From Verrucomicrobiales bacterium (lineage in GTDB: Bacteria > Verrucomicrobiota > Verrucomicrobiia > Limisphaerales > UBA9464): a stretch of 35,543 nt of DNA. Location: NCBI GenBank assembly GCA_005793375.1, contig SXSK01000221.1, forward strand, positions 1 to 35,543, read 5' to 3'. Below, piece by piece: positions 18,403 to 26,757 of the stretch. Under the pieces are notes generated by a model that did no database searches, was not told the DNA's origin, and was given only the letters and a program-made list of their open reading frames with translations. A program made the translations under genes and the position numbers. The stretch's first letter is position 1; each line of letters starts with the position of its first letter.

Positions 18403-21096
18403 ATGAGCAATTCAAAATATCATAACCGCCCGACCTACAATCAATGGGCCTGGCTCGCGGCGGCAGTCCTGGCGTTGTCCGCCGACCCTGCCGTTGCCGG
18501 TCCCAAGGGCGAAATCACCGTCCGCCGCTTGGGCGATGCGAAAATCACCATCGATGGCGACATCAAGGACTGGCCTCTCGACAAGTTCAAGGCAGTGGCC
18601 CGACAACCGGTCTTCCCCGAAGGCCAACAGGCAGCCTCTACCAGCGCCAAAGGCGATTACATCACGTTCGAAAAGAATCGGATCGGCCGATTCAACGGAA
18701 CCCAAGAGGACGCATTCAGCGCCAACGATTCGGATTTCGGATCCTCCATCTATTTCGCCTACGATCTGAAATACCTCTATATCCTCGCTGTCGTCATCGA
18801 TGACAAGCTTCGGGACGAACGGGACACATCAAAATTCGGATCCAGCGGGTTCTTGAACGATGGTTTTGAGTTCTTCCTGGATACCAAAGGCGACAGCACC
18901 GATTGCATCTCCGACAATGGGTTTCCCAATGTGGATGAGGAGGAGCCAAATTCGGACGACTTCCAGGTCACTGTGGGCTTAAACGCCAACTTCAAGCCGG
19001 TGGGTTCTCCCGCCAATATTCTGGGCGCTCGCCAAGCCATCGAACGAGGCGGCAACCCAGACCTGGTCGGTCCCGGCGGCGAAGACAAGGCGGGCCCGGG
19101 CGGGATCTATCGCGATCAACTCACGGCCATCGGCGGCCCCGACATTGGTGCGCGGTGGTACGACGATCTGCGTGCAGCTGGTGCCAAGAACCCGGAATTG
19201 GCGGCTAAACCCGGCGTCAAATTCACCGGGTATACCATTGAAATGCGGATTCCACTGCGCAACCGCATCCCCAACATGACCACCGATCATGCGATGGGTT
19301 TCGAACTCTTCTGGCGTGACGTGGATGAGGACGATGATGCCGGCAAAGGTGGCGGCAACATCAGTTGGGCCAGTTGGGGTCAGAGCACTGAAGTGCCATG
19401 CGGAGAGCCGACAACCAGTCTCTTCCACACCGGCAATTGGGGCAATCTTGTCTTTGACAAGGCCGACCCACTAGTTGCACCCGCTCCCGGCAAGCCCAGC
19501 CTCCTGTTTGTGACCTCCAATGCAGACAATGCAGCAAACGCCGATGGTGACTTGGCGGAATTCTTCCAGGACAACGGATTCGCGGTGGTTCCGTTCACCG
19601 CTGGCGGCAGCACTCCGGAAGGATTGCGCGCTGCGGCCGAAGGCAAGAGCGTGGTCTTCATTTCAGAAACTATCGGTTCTACTTCCGTTGTGGATCCCCC
19701 GGGTGGTGGCACCGGCGTTTTTAGCCTGAAGGACTCCAACGTCCCGGTCGTCTCCGCCGAAGCTTATATGTTCGATAACGCCGACTGGGTGAAACGCACA
19801 GAGGATGGTTCGAATGATTTCACGCAATGGGGCAACAGTAGCCGCTCCGAAAACGCAGAAACACCCATCGGCGAAGGCAAGGACTCCCTCTTCGTCCGCA
19901 AGGCGGATCATCCGATCGTCAAGGGATTCACGGGCAAGATGAAGGTCTACAAGGAACTCTATAGCTTGAACTATGGGTTACCTTCGGCGGATGCCGACAT
20001 CGTTGCCAGCATCCAAGAGGACGGCTCTTATCCCACGATTTTCGTCTATGAAAAAGGCGATAAGTTGTCCGACGGCAGCGTGGCTCCCAACAAACGCATC
20101 AGTGCGTTCGTCGGGCAAAACGCCGCGCCGGATTTCAACACTGCCCTAGACATTAACAACCTGACCGACGCCGGCAAGAGGCTTCTCTTAAGCACCGTCA
20201 CCTACGCGGCAGGCGTGGACAGTTCCGCAGCGAACTTGACCGGACTCGTTGGCTATTGGCCGATGAACGAAACTGCCGGAACCGTGGTGCCCGACTGGAG
20301 CCCTTTGCAACGCAATGGAACCATTGTAAACAACGTTGCGGGTTCGTGGGTCAATGACGCAGAACGCGGGCCAGTTTATCGCGCGACCGGCACCAACGTC
20401 ATCAACTTCGGTGTCGTGATTCCTGCCATGACCACCGCGAACGACTTCACCTGGTCCCTCTGGATCAAGTCCGATGAAACCGGCACTGCATCGGCCCCCA
20501 ACAACAACATCGTGTTCGGTAACCGATACAACACTACCGGGGCGGACTTTGCCCCGCGTGAATTCATCAAGTTCACCCCATCGAACTTCGAATGGCACTT
20601 CAATGGCGGTGGACAGAACGTTAATTACGCCGACTTCGTCGTCGCTAAATGGACGCACCACCTCGTGGTGAAGCAAGGGACCAAGTTGACCTATTATCGC
20701 GATGGCGCAGAATCCAATACTGGAACCATTACGGGCGGTCCAAAAAACCCACAACCGCTCTACCTTGGAGGTCAAGGAACCCAGGAACGTTGGAAAGGCT
20801 ATGCCGACGAAGTCGCACTTTTCGATCGGGCGTTGACTGGTGCGGAAGCACAGACGGTTTATAGCTTGGGCGCGGCTGGAAAATCGCTGGCACCAGAGCC
20901 GTTGACCCTTGGAAAACCCAGCGCCATGGGTGGAAATGTTGTCCTGACGTGGACTGGTGGCAAACCGCCATTCCGGATCCAAAGTCGCCCCTCCTTGACC
21001 ACTGGCAATTGGACGGACGGCATCACTACCGCAGAGCGCACAGCCACAGTTCCAGGAACAGCCAACGACGGGTTCTTCCGCGTGGTTGGCAACTGA
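18403..21096 (+). CDS. Exported CBM9-like / LamG-like multidomain protein
   Basis: The product has 897 residues and an N-terminal signal peptide (hydrophobic WAWLAAAVLALS, cleavage near AVAG). Residues about 38-350 look like a family-9 carbohydrate-binding (CBM9/DOMON-like) module: ITIDGDIKDWPLDKF, DLKYLYILAVVIDDK, FLNDGFEFFLDT, YTIEMRIPLRN. Residues about 365-605 form a Rossmann-like middle region (PSLLFVTSNADNAANADGDL, FFQDNGFAVVPFTAGG, SVVFISETIGSTSV). Residues about 610-825 are a concanavalin-like LamG module: GLVGYWPMNETAGTVVPDWS, FTWSLWIKSDE, ADEVALFDRALTGAEAQTVYSLG. The end, PSLTTGNWTDG through DGFFRVVGN, resembles C-termini common in Verrucomicrobia. No catalytic motif is recognised. 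It probably binds polysaccharide outside the cytoplasm. It is followed by a strong terminator. Confidence 0.85.
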   Translation: MSNSKYHNRPTYNQWAWLAAAVLALSADPAVAGPKGEITVRRLGDAKITIDGDIKDWPLDKFKAVARQPVFPEGQQAASTSAKGDYITFEKNRIGRFNGTQEDAFSANDSDFGSSIYFAYDLKYLYILAVVIDDKLRDERDTSKFGSSGFLNDGFEFFLDTKGDSTDCISDNGFPNVDEEEPNSDDFQVTVGLNANFKPVGSPANILGARQAIERGGNPDLVGPGGEDKAGPGGIYRDQLTAIGGPDIGARWYDDLRAAGAKNPELAAKPGVKFTGYTIEMRIPLRNRIPNMTTDHAMGFELFWRDVDEDDDAGKGGGNISWASWGQSTEVPCGEPTTSLFHTGNWGNLVFDKADPLVAPAPGKPSLLFVTSNADNAANADGDLAEFFQDNGFAVVPFTAGGSTPEGLRAAAEGKSVVFISETIGSTSVVDPPGGGTGVFSLKDSNVPVVSAEAYMFDNADWVKRTEDGSNDFTQWGNSSRSENAETPIGEGKDSLFVRKADHPIVKGFTGKMKVYKELYSLNYGLPSADADIVASIQEDGSYPTIFVYEKGDKLSDGSVAPNKRISAFVGQNAAPDFNTALDINNLTDAGKRLLLSTVTYAAGVDSSAANLTGLVGYWPMNETAGTVVPDWSPLQRNGTIVNNVAGSWVNDAERGPVYRATGTNVINFGVVIPAMTTANDFTWSLWIKSDETGTASAPNNNIVFGNRYNTTGADFAPREFIKFTPSNFEWHFNGGGQNVNYADFVVAKWTHHLVVKQGTKLTYYRDGAESNTGTITGGPKNPQPLYLGGQGTQERWKGYADEVALFDRALTGAEAQTVYSLGAAGKSLAPEPLTLGKPSAMGGNVVLTWTGGKPPFRIQSRPSLTTGNWTDGITTAERTATVPGTANDGFFRVVGN

Positions 21097-21133
21097 CCAC
21101 CGGCAAGGAAACGGATTTGCTACAAATCCATGG

Positions 21134-21154
21134 GCGCGATTAACGCAATCGCGC
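21134..21154 (+). other. Small perfect hairpin just before the terminator
   Basis: GCGCGATT at 21134-21141 pairs with AATCGCGC at 21147-21154 around a 5-nt loop. With no T-run of its own, it may protect the 3' end or assist the terminator that starts six bases later. Confidence 0.45.
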
Positions 21155-21159
21155 GTCAC

Positions 21160-21200
21160 AGGGCGGGCACCGAATAGTCGGTTCCCGCCCTTCCTTTTTT
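21160..21200 (+). terminator. Rho-independent terminator of the CBM9/LamG gene
   Basis: AGGGCGGGCACCGA at 21160-21173 pairs with TCGGTTCCCGCCCT at 21178-21191 with one mismatch and a 4-nt loop. TTCC and six T residues follow. It lies 63 nt after the stop codon. Confidence 0.88.
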
Positions 21201-21311
21201 GTCATGAAGCACCCTAAAACTTGGAAGTAATACGACGGTTAAAGCGTTGTTAAACCCGGAACCAAGGCAAGCGTGACCAACGCTGGTCTATGTGACATCT
21301 TGCCGGTGCTG

Positions 21312-22148
21312 ATGAAACCTTCCGTCTTGCTCGTTGAATGTCCGGATCGTCCCGGGCTGGTCCATGGCATCTCTGGCGTCTTGTTCCGTCGCGGCGTCAA
21401 TGTGGTGGGAAACCACGAATTCGTCGATCGCCCGTCGCAACGATTCTTCATGCGAACCGAATTCGACGGAACGGTCGACACGACCGAGTTGATGACCGAA
21501 CTGCGGAGTGTCGTCCCGGAAGGCGCCACCCTGAGACTGAGTCATCTGGAACCCAAACGCGTCGTCGTGCTGGCTTCAAAGGAACATCATTGTGTCGCCG
21601 ATATCCTGGTTCGACACGCCTTCAAGCAATTAAACGCTCACATTCAGGCCGTCGTCAGCAACCACGATGCCCTCGAATCCTTTGTCGAAAAATTCGATCT
21701 GCCCTTTCACTGCATTCCGCATGGAGAACTCAGCCGTGAAGTCCACGAAGCGGAAATCCTCACCGCCGTTCTGCGCTACAAACCGGACTACATCGTGCTC
21801 GCCAAATATATGCGCGTCTTGAGTCCGGGGTTTGTGCACCGCTTCCCAGCCCGAATCCTCAACATCCATCACAGCTTCCTCCCAGCGTTTGTCGGTGCCC
21901 GGCCCTACCACCAAGCCTACGAACGCGGAGTCAAAGTGATTGGCGCCTCCGCACATTTCGTCACGGAACAACTCGACGCTGGGCCCATCATTGTGCAGCA
22001 GGTGATCCCCGTGGATCACACCCACGGCGCCGCGGACCTGGCACAGGCAGGACAGGATGTCGAACAACTCGCTTTGGCTCGAGCCATGCGCCTGGTCTTT
22101 GAAGACCGCGTCTTCCTCTGCGAAAACCGGACGGTAATTTTCGACTAG
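21312..22148 (+). CDS. purU: Formyltetrahydrofolate deformylase
   Basis: Hydrolyses 10-formyl-tetrahydrofolate to formate and tetrahydrofolate, balancing one-carbon pools and supplying formate. The 278-residue product matches the usual ~280. Residues about 4-80 are an ACT domain (LLVECPDRPGLVHGISGVLF, NHEFVDRPSQRFFMRTEF). Residues about 83-278 are the formyltransferase-like catalytic domain with PDYIVLAKYMRVLSPGFV, ILNIHHSFLPAFVGARPYHQ and SAHFVTEQLDAGPIIVQQ, nearly as in the E. coli enzyme. The ATG at 21312 is chosen because homology begins there; a GTG at 21273 would add 13 unsupported residues. It converges on the minus-strand isomerase-like gene, 23 bp away. Confidence 0.95.
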   Translation: MKPSVLLVECPDRPGLVHGISGVLFRRGVNVVGNHEFVDRPSQRFFMRTEFDGTVDTTELMTELRSVVPEGATLRLSHLEPKRVVVLASKEHHCVADILVRHAFKQLNAHIQAVVSNHDALESFVEKFDLPFHCIPHGELSREVHEAEILTAVLRYKPDYIVLAKYMRVLSPGFVHRFPARILNIHHSFLPAFVGARPYHQAYERGVKVIGASAHFVTEQLDAGPIIVQQVIPVDHTHGAADLAQAGQDVEQLALARAMRLVFEDRVFLCENRTVIFD

Positions 22149-22171
22149 GCCAAGTAGAAAGGCAGCGGTGC

Positions 22172-23806
22172 TCAGGGTAAGGCGACGTCACCGCAAAGGT
22201 GAACCTCGAGGCCTAGCTCCGCCAACGCTGCGGCCTTGATGCGGGTAGCGCGATGCGCCTGCGTGCGGTTGGGGGCATAAACCACCTGAATGTGGTTTGC
22301 CTTGTGACGCGCCATCATCTGATCGCGAGAGACACCTTGGATCACCGCGTGCATGATAGGCCATTGCGGCGTCGTTTCATTCCATCGACGCTGGGTTTCG
22401 GCTTCCGGCAGTTTCACGACCTCAGCCACCCCCAGGTCACAGTGCAACCGTCCGTCTGCCACAAATACCCGGCTCCAGACGATCCATCCGGGTTTGCTGA
22501 TTCCTTTCACGGTGCCGCCACCCAATCGGAAGTACATGGCAGGTTGCCGCTCGCTGGACGTTCCTCGGTAACCTCCGACAAAGTGAGCCGGAGGAGCCGC
22601 GCCCGAGATCAGAAAGACCCAGACATAATCATTCACACCAGCGCCCTTGTAATGCTGACCCCAACGCAGATCGTGGAGAGTATTCTCCGGAGCGAAGCCT
22701 AACACGTCACGCCACAATCGATACGTCACCAGGCCATCCAATCCGGCGCATTCATCGACCTCATTGAAATGTGGCACCGCGTCGCCTGCAAATAGGACGC
22801 GGCGGCCGTCTGCAGATTTTACCGGCGGCCGATCCGCATTGTTGAGCAAGCCTTCCACGAGGTCGCTCGCGGGTGTCAGATCTTTCAAGCCTTGTTGATA
22901 TTGGATACCGATGGTGGCACAGCCGAATTCATCGGCGAGGCGTACCGCCGCCACATACATTTTGCACTGGGTCAAGGATTGAGCCGGAGTGAGTTCGGTG
23001 AGTTCATCCTGACCCCACGCAAACGTCATCCCTTTGCGCAGCAACCAATCAAGAACCCCCTGGGCTTCATCCATCCTCACCTGTTGCATCGCGGCGTACA
23101 AGGTGGACTGGCTCAGGCGCTCTTTGAACACGCCGGTTCGATGCAACAGATCGTCCGGAATGATGGCGTTGAACATTCCCATGCAGCCCTCGTCGAAAAC
23201 CCCCATGATGGCCTTCTGGTCGCGAAAGCCACGCGCCCAATCACGAGCGACCTTTTCTTCTGCTGCCGGAATCTTCACCAGCTTGAAGTCGCGGACGTGG
23301 CTCTGGTCGTGTGTCACCGCACCGGTCTCCAGCCATTGACGCAGTCCGTCGCGGAAAAAGGGGTCCTTGAAATCCTCGCTCCACAACGTGGCGTACGGCA
23401 CGCCCGCCTTCGTGAGGGATCCATTTAGGTTTAACATGCCCACGAGGCCGGGCCAAGTGCCGGACCAGTTGGCAACCGTGAGGATCGGCCCGCGATGTGT
23501 GGAAAGTCCCGCCAGCACATGGTGTGAGTATTGCCAAACCGCTTCCGCAACAATGATCGGAGCCTCGGGATGAATCGTGCGAAACACCTCCATCCCCGAC
23601 TTCTGCGAGTCGATGAACCCATGCTTTTTGGAGCCATCATACGAGTGCGCCCGAAGCAAGCGCCACCCTTCGTCGGCCAGTGCCTTGACCAACGTGGCTT
23701 CCATCTTGGCCTGCTCTGGCCAACACTTCTGATTGGCAGAAAGTCGCAGGTCACCCGAGGCGATCAACAGGGCCTGACGCGGTTTCAACTTGGGAACAGT
23801 CTTCAT
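22172..23806 (-). CDS. L-fucose/L-arabinose isomerase-like protein
   Basis: The 544-residue protein resembles the ketol-isomerase superfamily of FucI and AraA (Mn-dependent aldose-ketose isomerases). Visible features are an N-terminal Rossmann-like region ([19 protein letters not shown]), a middle segment with [19 protein letters not shown] and [35 protein letters not shown], and a C-terminal part with [35 protein letters not shown] and [13 protein letters not shown] could not map the catalytic metal ligands with confidence, so activity and substrate are unproven. It is a divergent branch rather than canonical FucI (591 residues in E. coli). No transporter or kinase for deoxy sugars lies beside it, and it is the only long minus-strand gene in this half of the window. 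It starts at the ATG at 23806 with no clear ribosome-binding site. Confidence 0.65.
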   Translation of the reverse strand: MKTVPKLKPRQALLIASGDLRLSANQKCWPEQAKMEATLVKALADEGWRLLRAHSYDGSKKHGFIDSQKSGMEVFRTIHPEAPIIVAEAVWQYSHHVLAGLSTHRGPILTVANWSGTWPGLVGMLNLNGSLTKAGVPYATLWSEDFKDPFFRDGLRQWLETGAVTHDQSHVRDFKLVKIPAAEEKVARDWARGFRDQKAIMGVFDEGCMGMFNAIIPDDLLHRTGVFKERLSQSTLYAAMQQVRMDEAQGVLDWLLRKGMTFAWGQDELTELTPAQSLTQCKMYVAAVRLADEFGCATIGIQYQQGLKDLTPASDLVEGLLNNADRPPVKSADGRRVLFAGDAVPHFNEVDECAGLDGLVTYRLWRDVLGFAPENTLHDLRWGQHYKGAGVNDYVWVFLISGAAPPAHFVGGYRGTSSERQPAMYFRLGGGTVKGISKPGWIVWSRVFVADGRLHCDLGVAEVVKLPEAETQRRWNETTPQWPIMHAVIQGVSRDQMMARHKANHIQVVYAPNRTQAHRATRIKAAALAELGLEVHLCGDVALP

Positions 23807-24288
23807 GTGAACGGGCTGCGAAGGTATCTACCTGCCTGCGGGATCAAAGCGTAAAGTCACTTGGATTTTTCGTCCGGAGCAGACTTCCCGATCGGACCGC
23901 ACCACGGAATCGCCAGTCGGCATTGCAAACCCATCAGCAATCGCCGTGCATCTGCAATGCAGTCCTTCATTGACTGGGAAATTGATGCCCCGGTGAATTG
24001 GTGCCTTACAGAGTTTGAGGGATATCGCATGGCTCACAATTTCAACCCGCGATACTCGACCGGTTGGCACCCATGGCCGGACGGGATTTTTCATGGATCT
24101 CGCGGGACTTTTGAAGGGTAGCAACTTCAAGCGGGTTTAATACAACAGCTTCGAGCGATTCCGTTTCTCAACGACACGATCCGGGAATTCTCTTAATGGG
24201 ACGCAATCGCCAGTCGATCTCGCCGGCTTGTTCGCCACTAAAATTTGCCCGCAAAGCTGGTGGCATATCGGCTGCTTGGAAGGCTGGC
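23807..24288. other. Gene-poor stretch, 482 bp
   Basis: Short open frames exist on both strands (for example 23828-24130 minus and 23861-24121 plus), but none shows family features, a good start or a ribosome-binding site. Base composition looks slightly lower in GC than the flanking genes. The promoter of the minus-strand isomerase-like gene should lie near 23810-23870, though no good -35/-10 pair was found. Confidence 0.4.
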
Positions 24289-24627
24289 ATGACTGATCTG
24301 AATTCCGGCAATTCCAGCACAATGTTCGAATGGATGACCACCACGCTGTGTCATTTCCTGGCGTTGATCGCCGCCGCTGTCAGCCTTGGAGTGAAGACGG
24401 GTTCGTTCCAGTTTCAGCAGGCGGCGGGCTGTCTTTGCCGGCTCGGTTCCGGAGAAAACTCCATCCCACAAGAAGTCCAAATGGACAGTGACATGCTCAT
24501 CGCCAATGAGTCGATTCATGGCAAGCGTTCGTACGACGAATGGTGGTTCGCTCCGCTGATCACGCTGGTGATGATCGGTTGGGTTCGCGTCGCACTGGAT
24601 GCCTCCGGAGTGTTGCCGATGTTCTGA
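24289..24627 (+). CDS. Small hypothetical membrane protein
   Basis: No family is recognised. The ATG at 24289 is chosen because GGAAGG lies six bases upstream. The 112-residue product has two hydrophobic segments, TTTLCHFLALIAAAVSLGV near residues 17-35 and WWFAPLITLVMIGWVRVAL near residues 85-103, separated by a polar loop. That is the pattern of a small two-helix membrane protein. A minus-strand frame covers the same region but has no hydrophobic pattern or family. It could still be a chance frame. Confidence 0.4.
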   Translation: MTDLNSGNSSTMFEWMTTTLCHFLALIAAAVSLGVKTGSFQFQQAAGCLCRLGSGENSIPQEVQMDSDMLIANESIHGKRSYDEWWFAPLITLVMIGWVRVALDASGVLPMF

Positions 24628-24707
24628 CCGATCGGCCAAGCCAGGTGTCAGGATCAGCAATCTGGAGGTAGCCGATACCGCGAACGTCAACTAGGCTCCA
24701 ACCGCAC

Positions 24708-25031
24708 ATGAAGCAGCTCATCGAAACCTTGGAAGTCATGGGAACCATCGAGAGTTCCCGCGGGCCTTATGAAGTCTGCGCCGCAGCAGCGGCACATTTC
24801 GATACCCAGCAGCACAAAGTCATCGTCGAACTCGAAGCTTTCCTGCGAACCACCAATCTGCTCGCCAAAGAAGACCACCGGACTGCCGATTGGTTGCCAA
24901 AAGCCCTGACTATTTCCGAGAGCGTCTCCGAGGAGGAGGCTGCGGACGCTGCCAGAGATATATTCCATGCCTGGGTCAAGAAGGTGCGAACGGCACTTCA
25001 CGACGCTCCACCGACCACTCTCTTACCTTAA
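24708..25031 (+). CDS. Hypothetical small acidic cytosolic protein
   Basis: No family is recognised. The 107-residue product begins MKQLIETLEVMGTIESS, is rich in Ala and Glu, has no signal peptide or membrane segment and is probably helical (SEEEAADAARDIFHAWVKKV). Its amino-acid composition looks more protein-like than the competing frames. It lies 80 nt after the small membrane protein and 68 nt before the PHP gene on the same strand. No ribosome-binding site is evident. Confidence 0.5.
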   Translation: MKQLIETLEVMGTIESSRGPYEVCAAAAAHFDTQQHKVIVELEAFLRTTNLLAKEDHRTADWLPKALTISESVSEEEAADAARDIFHAWVKKVRTALHDAPPTTLLP

Positions 25032-25099
25032 CCACCCTGTCACTTCCGATTTCTGGTTGCACCGAAACGCCCGAATAGCGATATGGCGGGGTGTCGTTT

Positions 25100-26497
25100 A
25101 TGCAGAACGGGTTTCACCGCCTCCGCCGAATTCGCTCCCGATGGTGGGTTGTTGCATTTGGTTGTGCGCTGTTCCTGGCGTTCCTGCCCCAATGCAAACG
25201 CGTCCGGGCATTGGTGGATCGAACCCCCGCACAACGACTCGAGCCAACCCATCTCGCCGCCACCCATACCGCCGTGCTGGAGATTCAGAGGCGACGTCAA
25301 CCACTTCCCTCACTGCGCGATGGGCTTCGGGATTTCCGATGCATCTTTCACGCACATGCCGAGGACTCGGTCCACACGGGTGGAACTCGACCGGAAATGC
25401 TCGCGGATGCCATCAAGGCCGGCGTCCATGCCATCTTTCTGAGCGATCATTTTCGGCCACCTCGGGACTTTATGGACTCCTGGCGCGGCCTTCGCGACGG
25501 CGTGCTGTTCATTCCGGGTTCTGAAGTCCGCGGATTCCTGGCGCATCCAACCAATTCCGTGTTGGACCACATGGATGCGCCGGTTACCAATTTTGTGAAC
25601 GCGATGGGGGCGGGCGAGGGCCTCCTCTTCCTATCCCATATCGAGGAACGACCGGACCACTCGATGGAAAACCTCAGCGGCCTGGAAATCTACAACCGTC
25701 ACTACGATGCGAAACGTGACATCGCCGGGTTGATAGCCATCGCCATGAAACTCACTGCCCCCGAAAGCCTCGCCACGTTTTCCAGACTCGTTCAGGAATT
25801 TCCTGACGAGGTCCTGGCTTGCCAGGTGCGGCGGCAGGAGGCGTACCTCGACAAATGGGATCAGGAAACTGCCCAAGGCCGTCGACTGACGGGTATCGCG
25901 GCCAACGATTGCCATCACAATCAGGTGTTGATCGTGAAGATGATCGACACCAACACGGTAGCCGTTGGGACCATCGTGGACAAAGACGAGAGTCTGCGCC
26001 GGGTCACAGCCACGCTGCGACCAGGCATTCGCACGATGACTCAAGGACACCAAGCGGGCGATATCCTGGCAAGAGTAGATCTCGATCCCTACTACCGTTC
26101 ATTTCGAAACGTCAGCACCCATGTGCTCGCGAGTGAATTAACAGAACCAGCATTGAGAGCGGCACTCAGGGCCGGCCGGGCTTACGTGGCCCACGAATGG
26201 ATTTGCGACGCCACCGGATTCCGGTTCGACGTGGCCCAAGGAGCCTCCATCACATCACGAACTGCAGCCCTCATGGGTGGTGAGCTGACACTGGAACCGG
26301 GGCTCCACCTGCGGATCGAGACACCCGTTTCCTGCGTAATCCGGTTGCTACGCAATGGGCAGGAAGTCGCACAAGTCGAGGGGCGTGAATGGATCCATCG
26401 GCTCACAGAACCTGGCATCTACCGCTGCGAGACTGCTTTTGTGATACACGGCGAACTTCGTGAGTGGATCTATTCGAATCCGATTTATGTCCGATAG
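25100..26497 (+). CDS. Exported or membrane-anchored PHP-domain protein
   Basis: The PHP fold is a trinuclear-metal phosphoesterase fold. The 465-residue product has an N-terminal hydrophobic segment (WWVVAFGCALFLAFLP, then QC), which could be a membrane anchor or signal peptide. The metal-binding motifs follow: FHAHAEDSVH (HxH) near residue 85, FLSDHFRPP, PGSEVRGF, LFLSHIEERPDH and IAANDCHHNQ. The C-terminal third (STHVLASELTEPALRAALRAGRAYVAHEWICD) is typical of PHP proteins with a beta-rich tail found in Verrucomicrobia and Acidobacteria. The ATG at 25100 is preferred to a GTG three codons upstream because of the G-rich GGCGGGG before it. The substrate is unknown; export argues against a DNA-polymerase-linked role. 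Confidence 0.8.
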   Translation: MQNGFHRLRRIRSRWWVVAFGCALFLAFLPQCKRVRALVDRTPAQRLEPTHLAATHTAVLEIQRRRQPLPSLRDGLRDFRCIFHAHAEDSVHTGGTRPEMLADAIKAGVHAIFLSDHFRPPRDFMDSWRGLRDGVLFIPGSEVRGFLAHPTNSVLDHMDAPVTNFVNAMGAGEGLLFLSHIEERPDHSMENLSGLEIYNRHYDAKRDIAGLIAIAMKLTAPESLATFSRLVQEFPDEVLACQVRRQEAYLDKWDQETAQGRRLTGIAANDCHHNQVLIVKMIDTNTVAVGTIVDKDESLRRVTATLRPGIRTMTQGHQAGDILARVDLDPYYRSFRNVSTHVLASELTEPALRAALRAGRAYVAHEWICDATGFRFDVAQGASITSRTAALMGGELTLEPGLHLRIETPVSCVIRLLRNGQEVAQVEGREWIHRLTEPGIYRCETAFVIHGELREWIYSNPIYVR

Positions 26498-26757
26498 CCG
26501 GGATGGGTGCATCTCCGAGTTACTAGCGACGCATCGGATGAAGGGGCGAAAAGCGGCAGAGGGCTGTCGCGCTCCAAGTCCATAGAGTCGTGCGACTTGA
26601 ATGGCGGTGCCTTTGGAACGTGGTGGCCCTCCACCGTTTTTGAGGACTTGCGGGCATGACCGATCTCAAATGTCCGACAACACGGAGAGGCGCCCTTGGG
26701 AATTCCCTCAAAAAAGTCGCTTTGCGCTCCGAGGCTAGGCCGGTACAGATTCTCGCT
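26498..26757. other. 260-bp gap, possible dispersed intergenic repeat and weak terminator
   Basis: No gene is supported here once the downstream gene is started at its signal peptide. The segment about 26545-26650 (GGGCGAAAAGCGGCAGAGGG and onward) resembles, from memory only, intergenic sequences that recur in related Verrucomicrobia genomes. It contains a small hairpin at 26622-26635. Confidence 0.35.
26622..26641 (+). terminator. Weak terminator-like hairpin after the PHP gene
   Basis: GGTGG at 26622-26626 pairs with CCACC at 26631-26635 around CCCT. G and five T residues follow at 26637-26641. The stem is short and lies 125 nt after the PHP gene stop, so confidence is low. Confidence 0.35.

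Noticed and set aside
24238-24690. 150-codon minus-strand frame opposite the small membrane protein
   Set aside because: No hydrophobic pattern, motif or start context; the plus-strand alternative has a ribosome-binding site.
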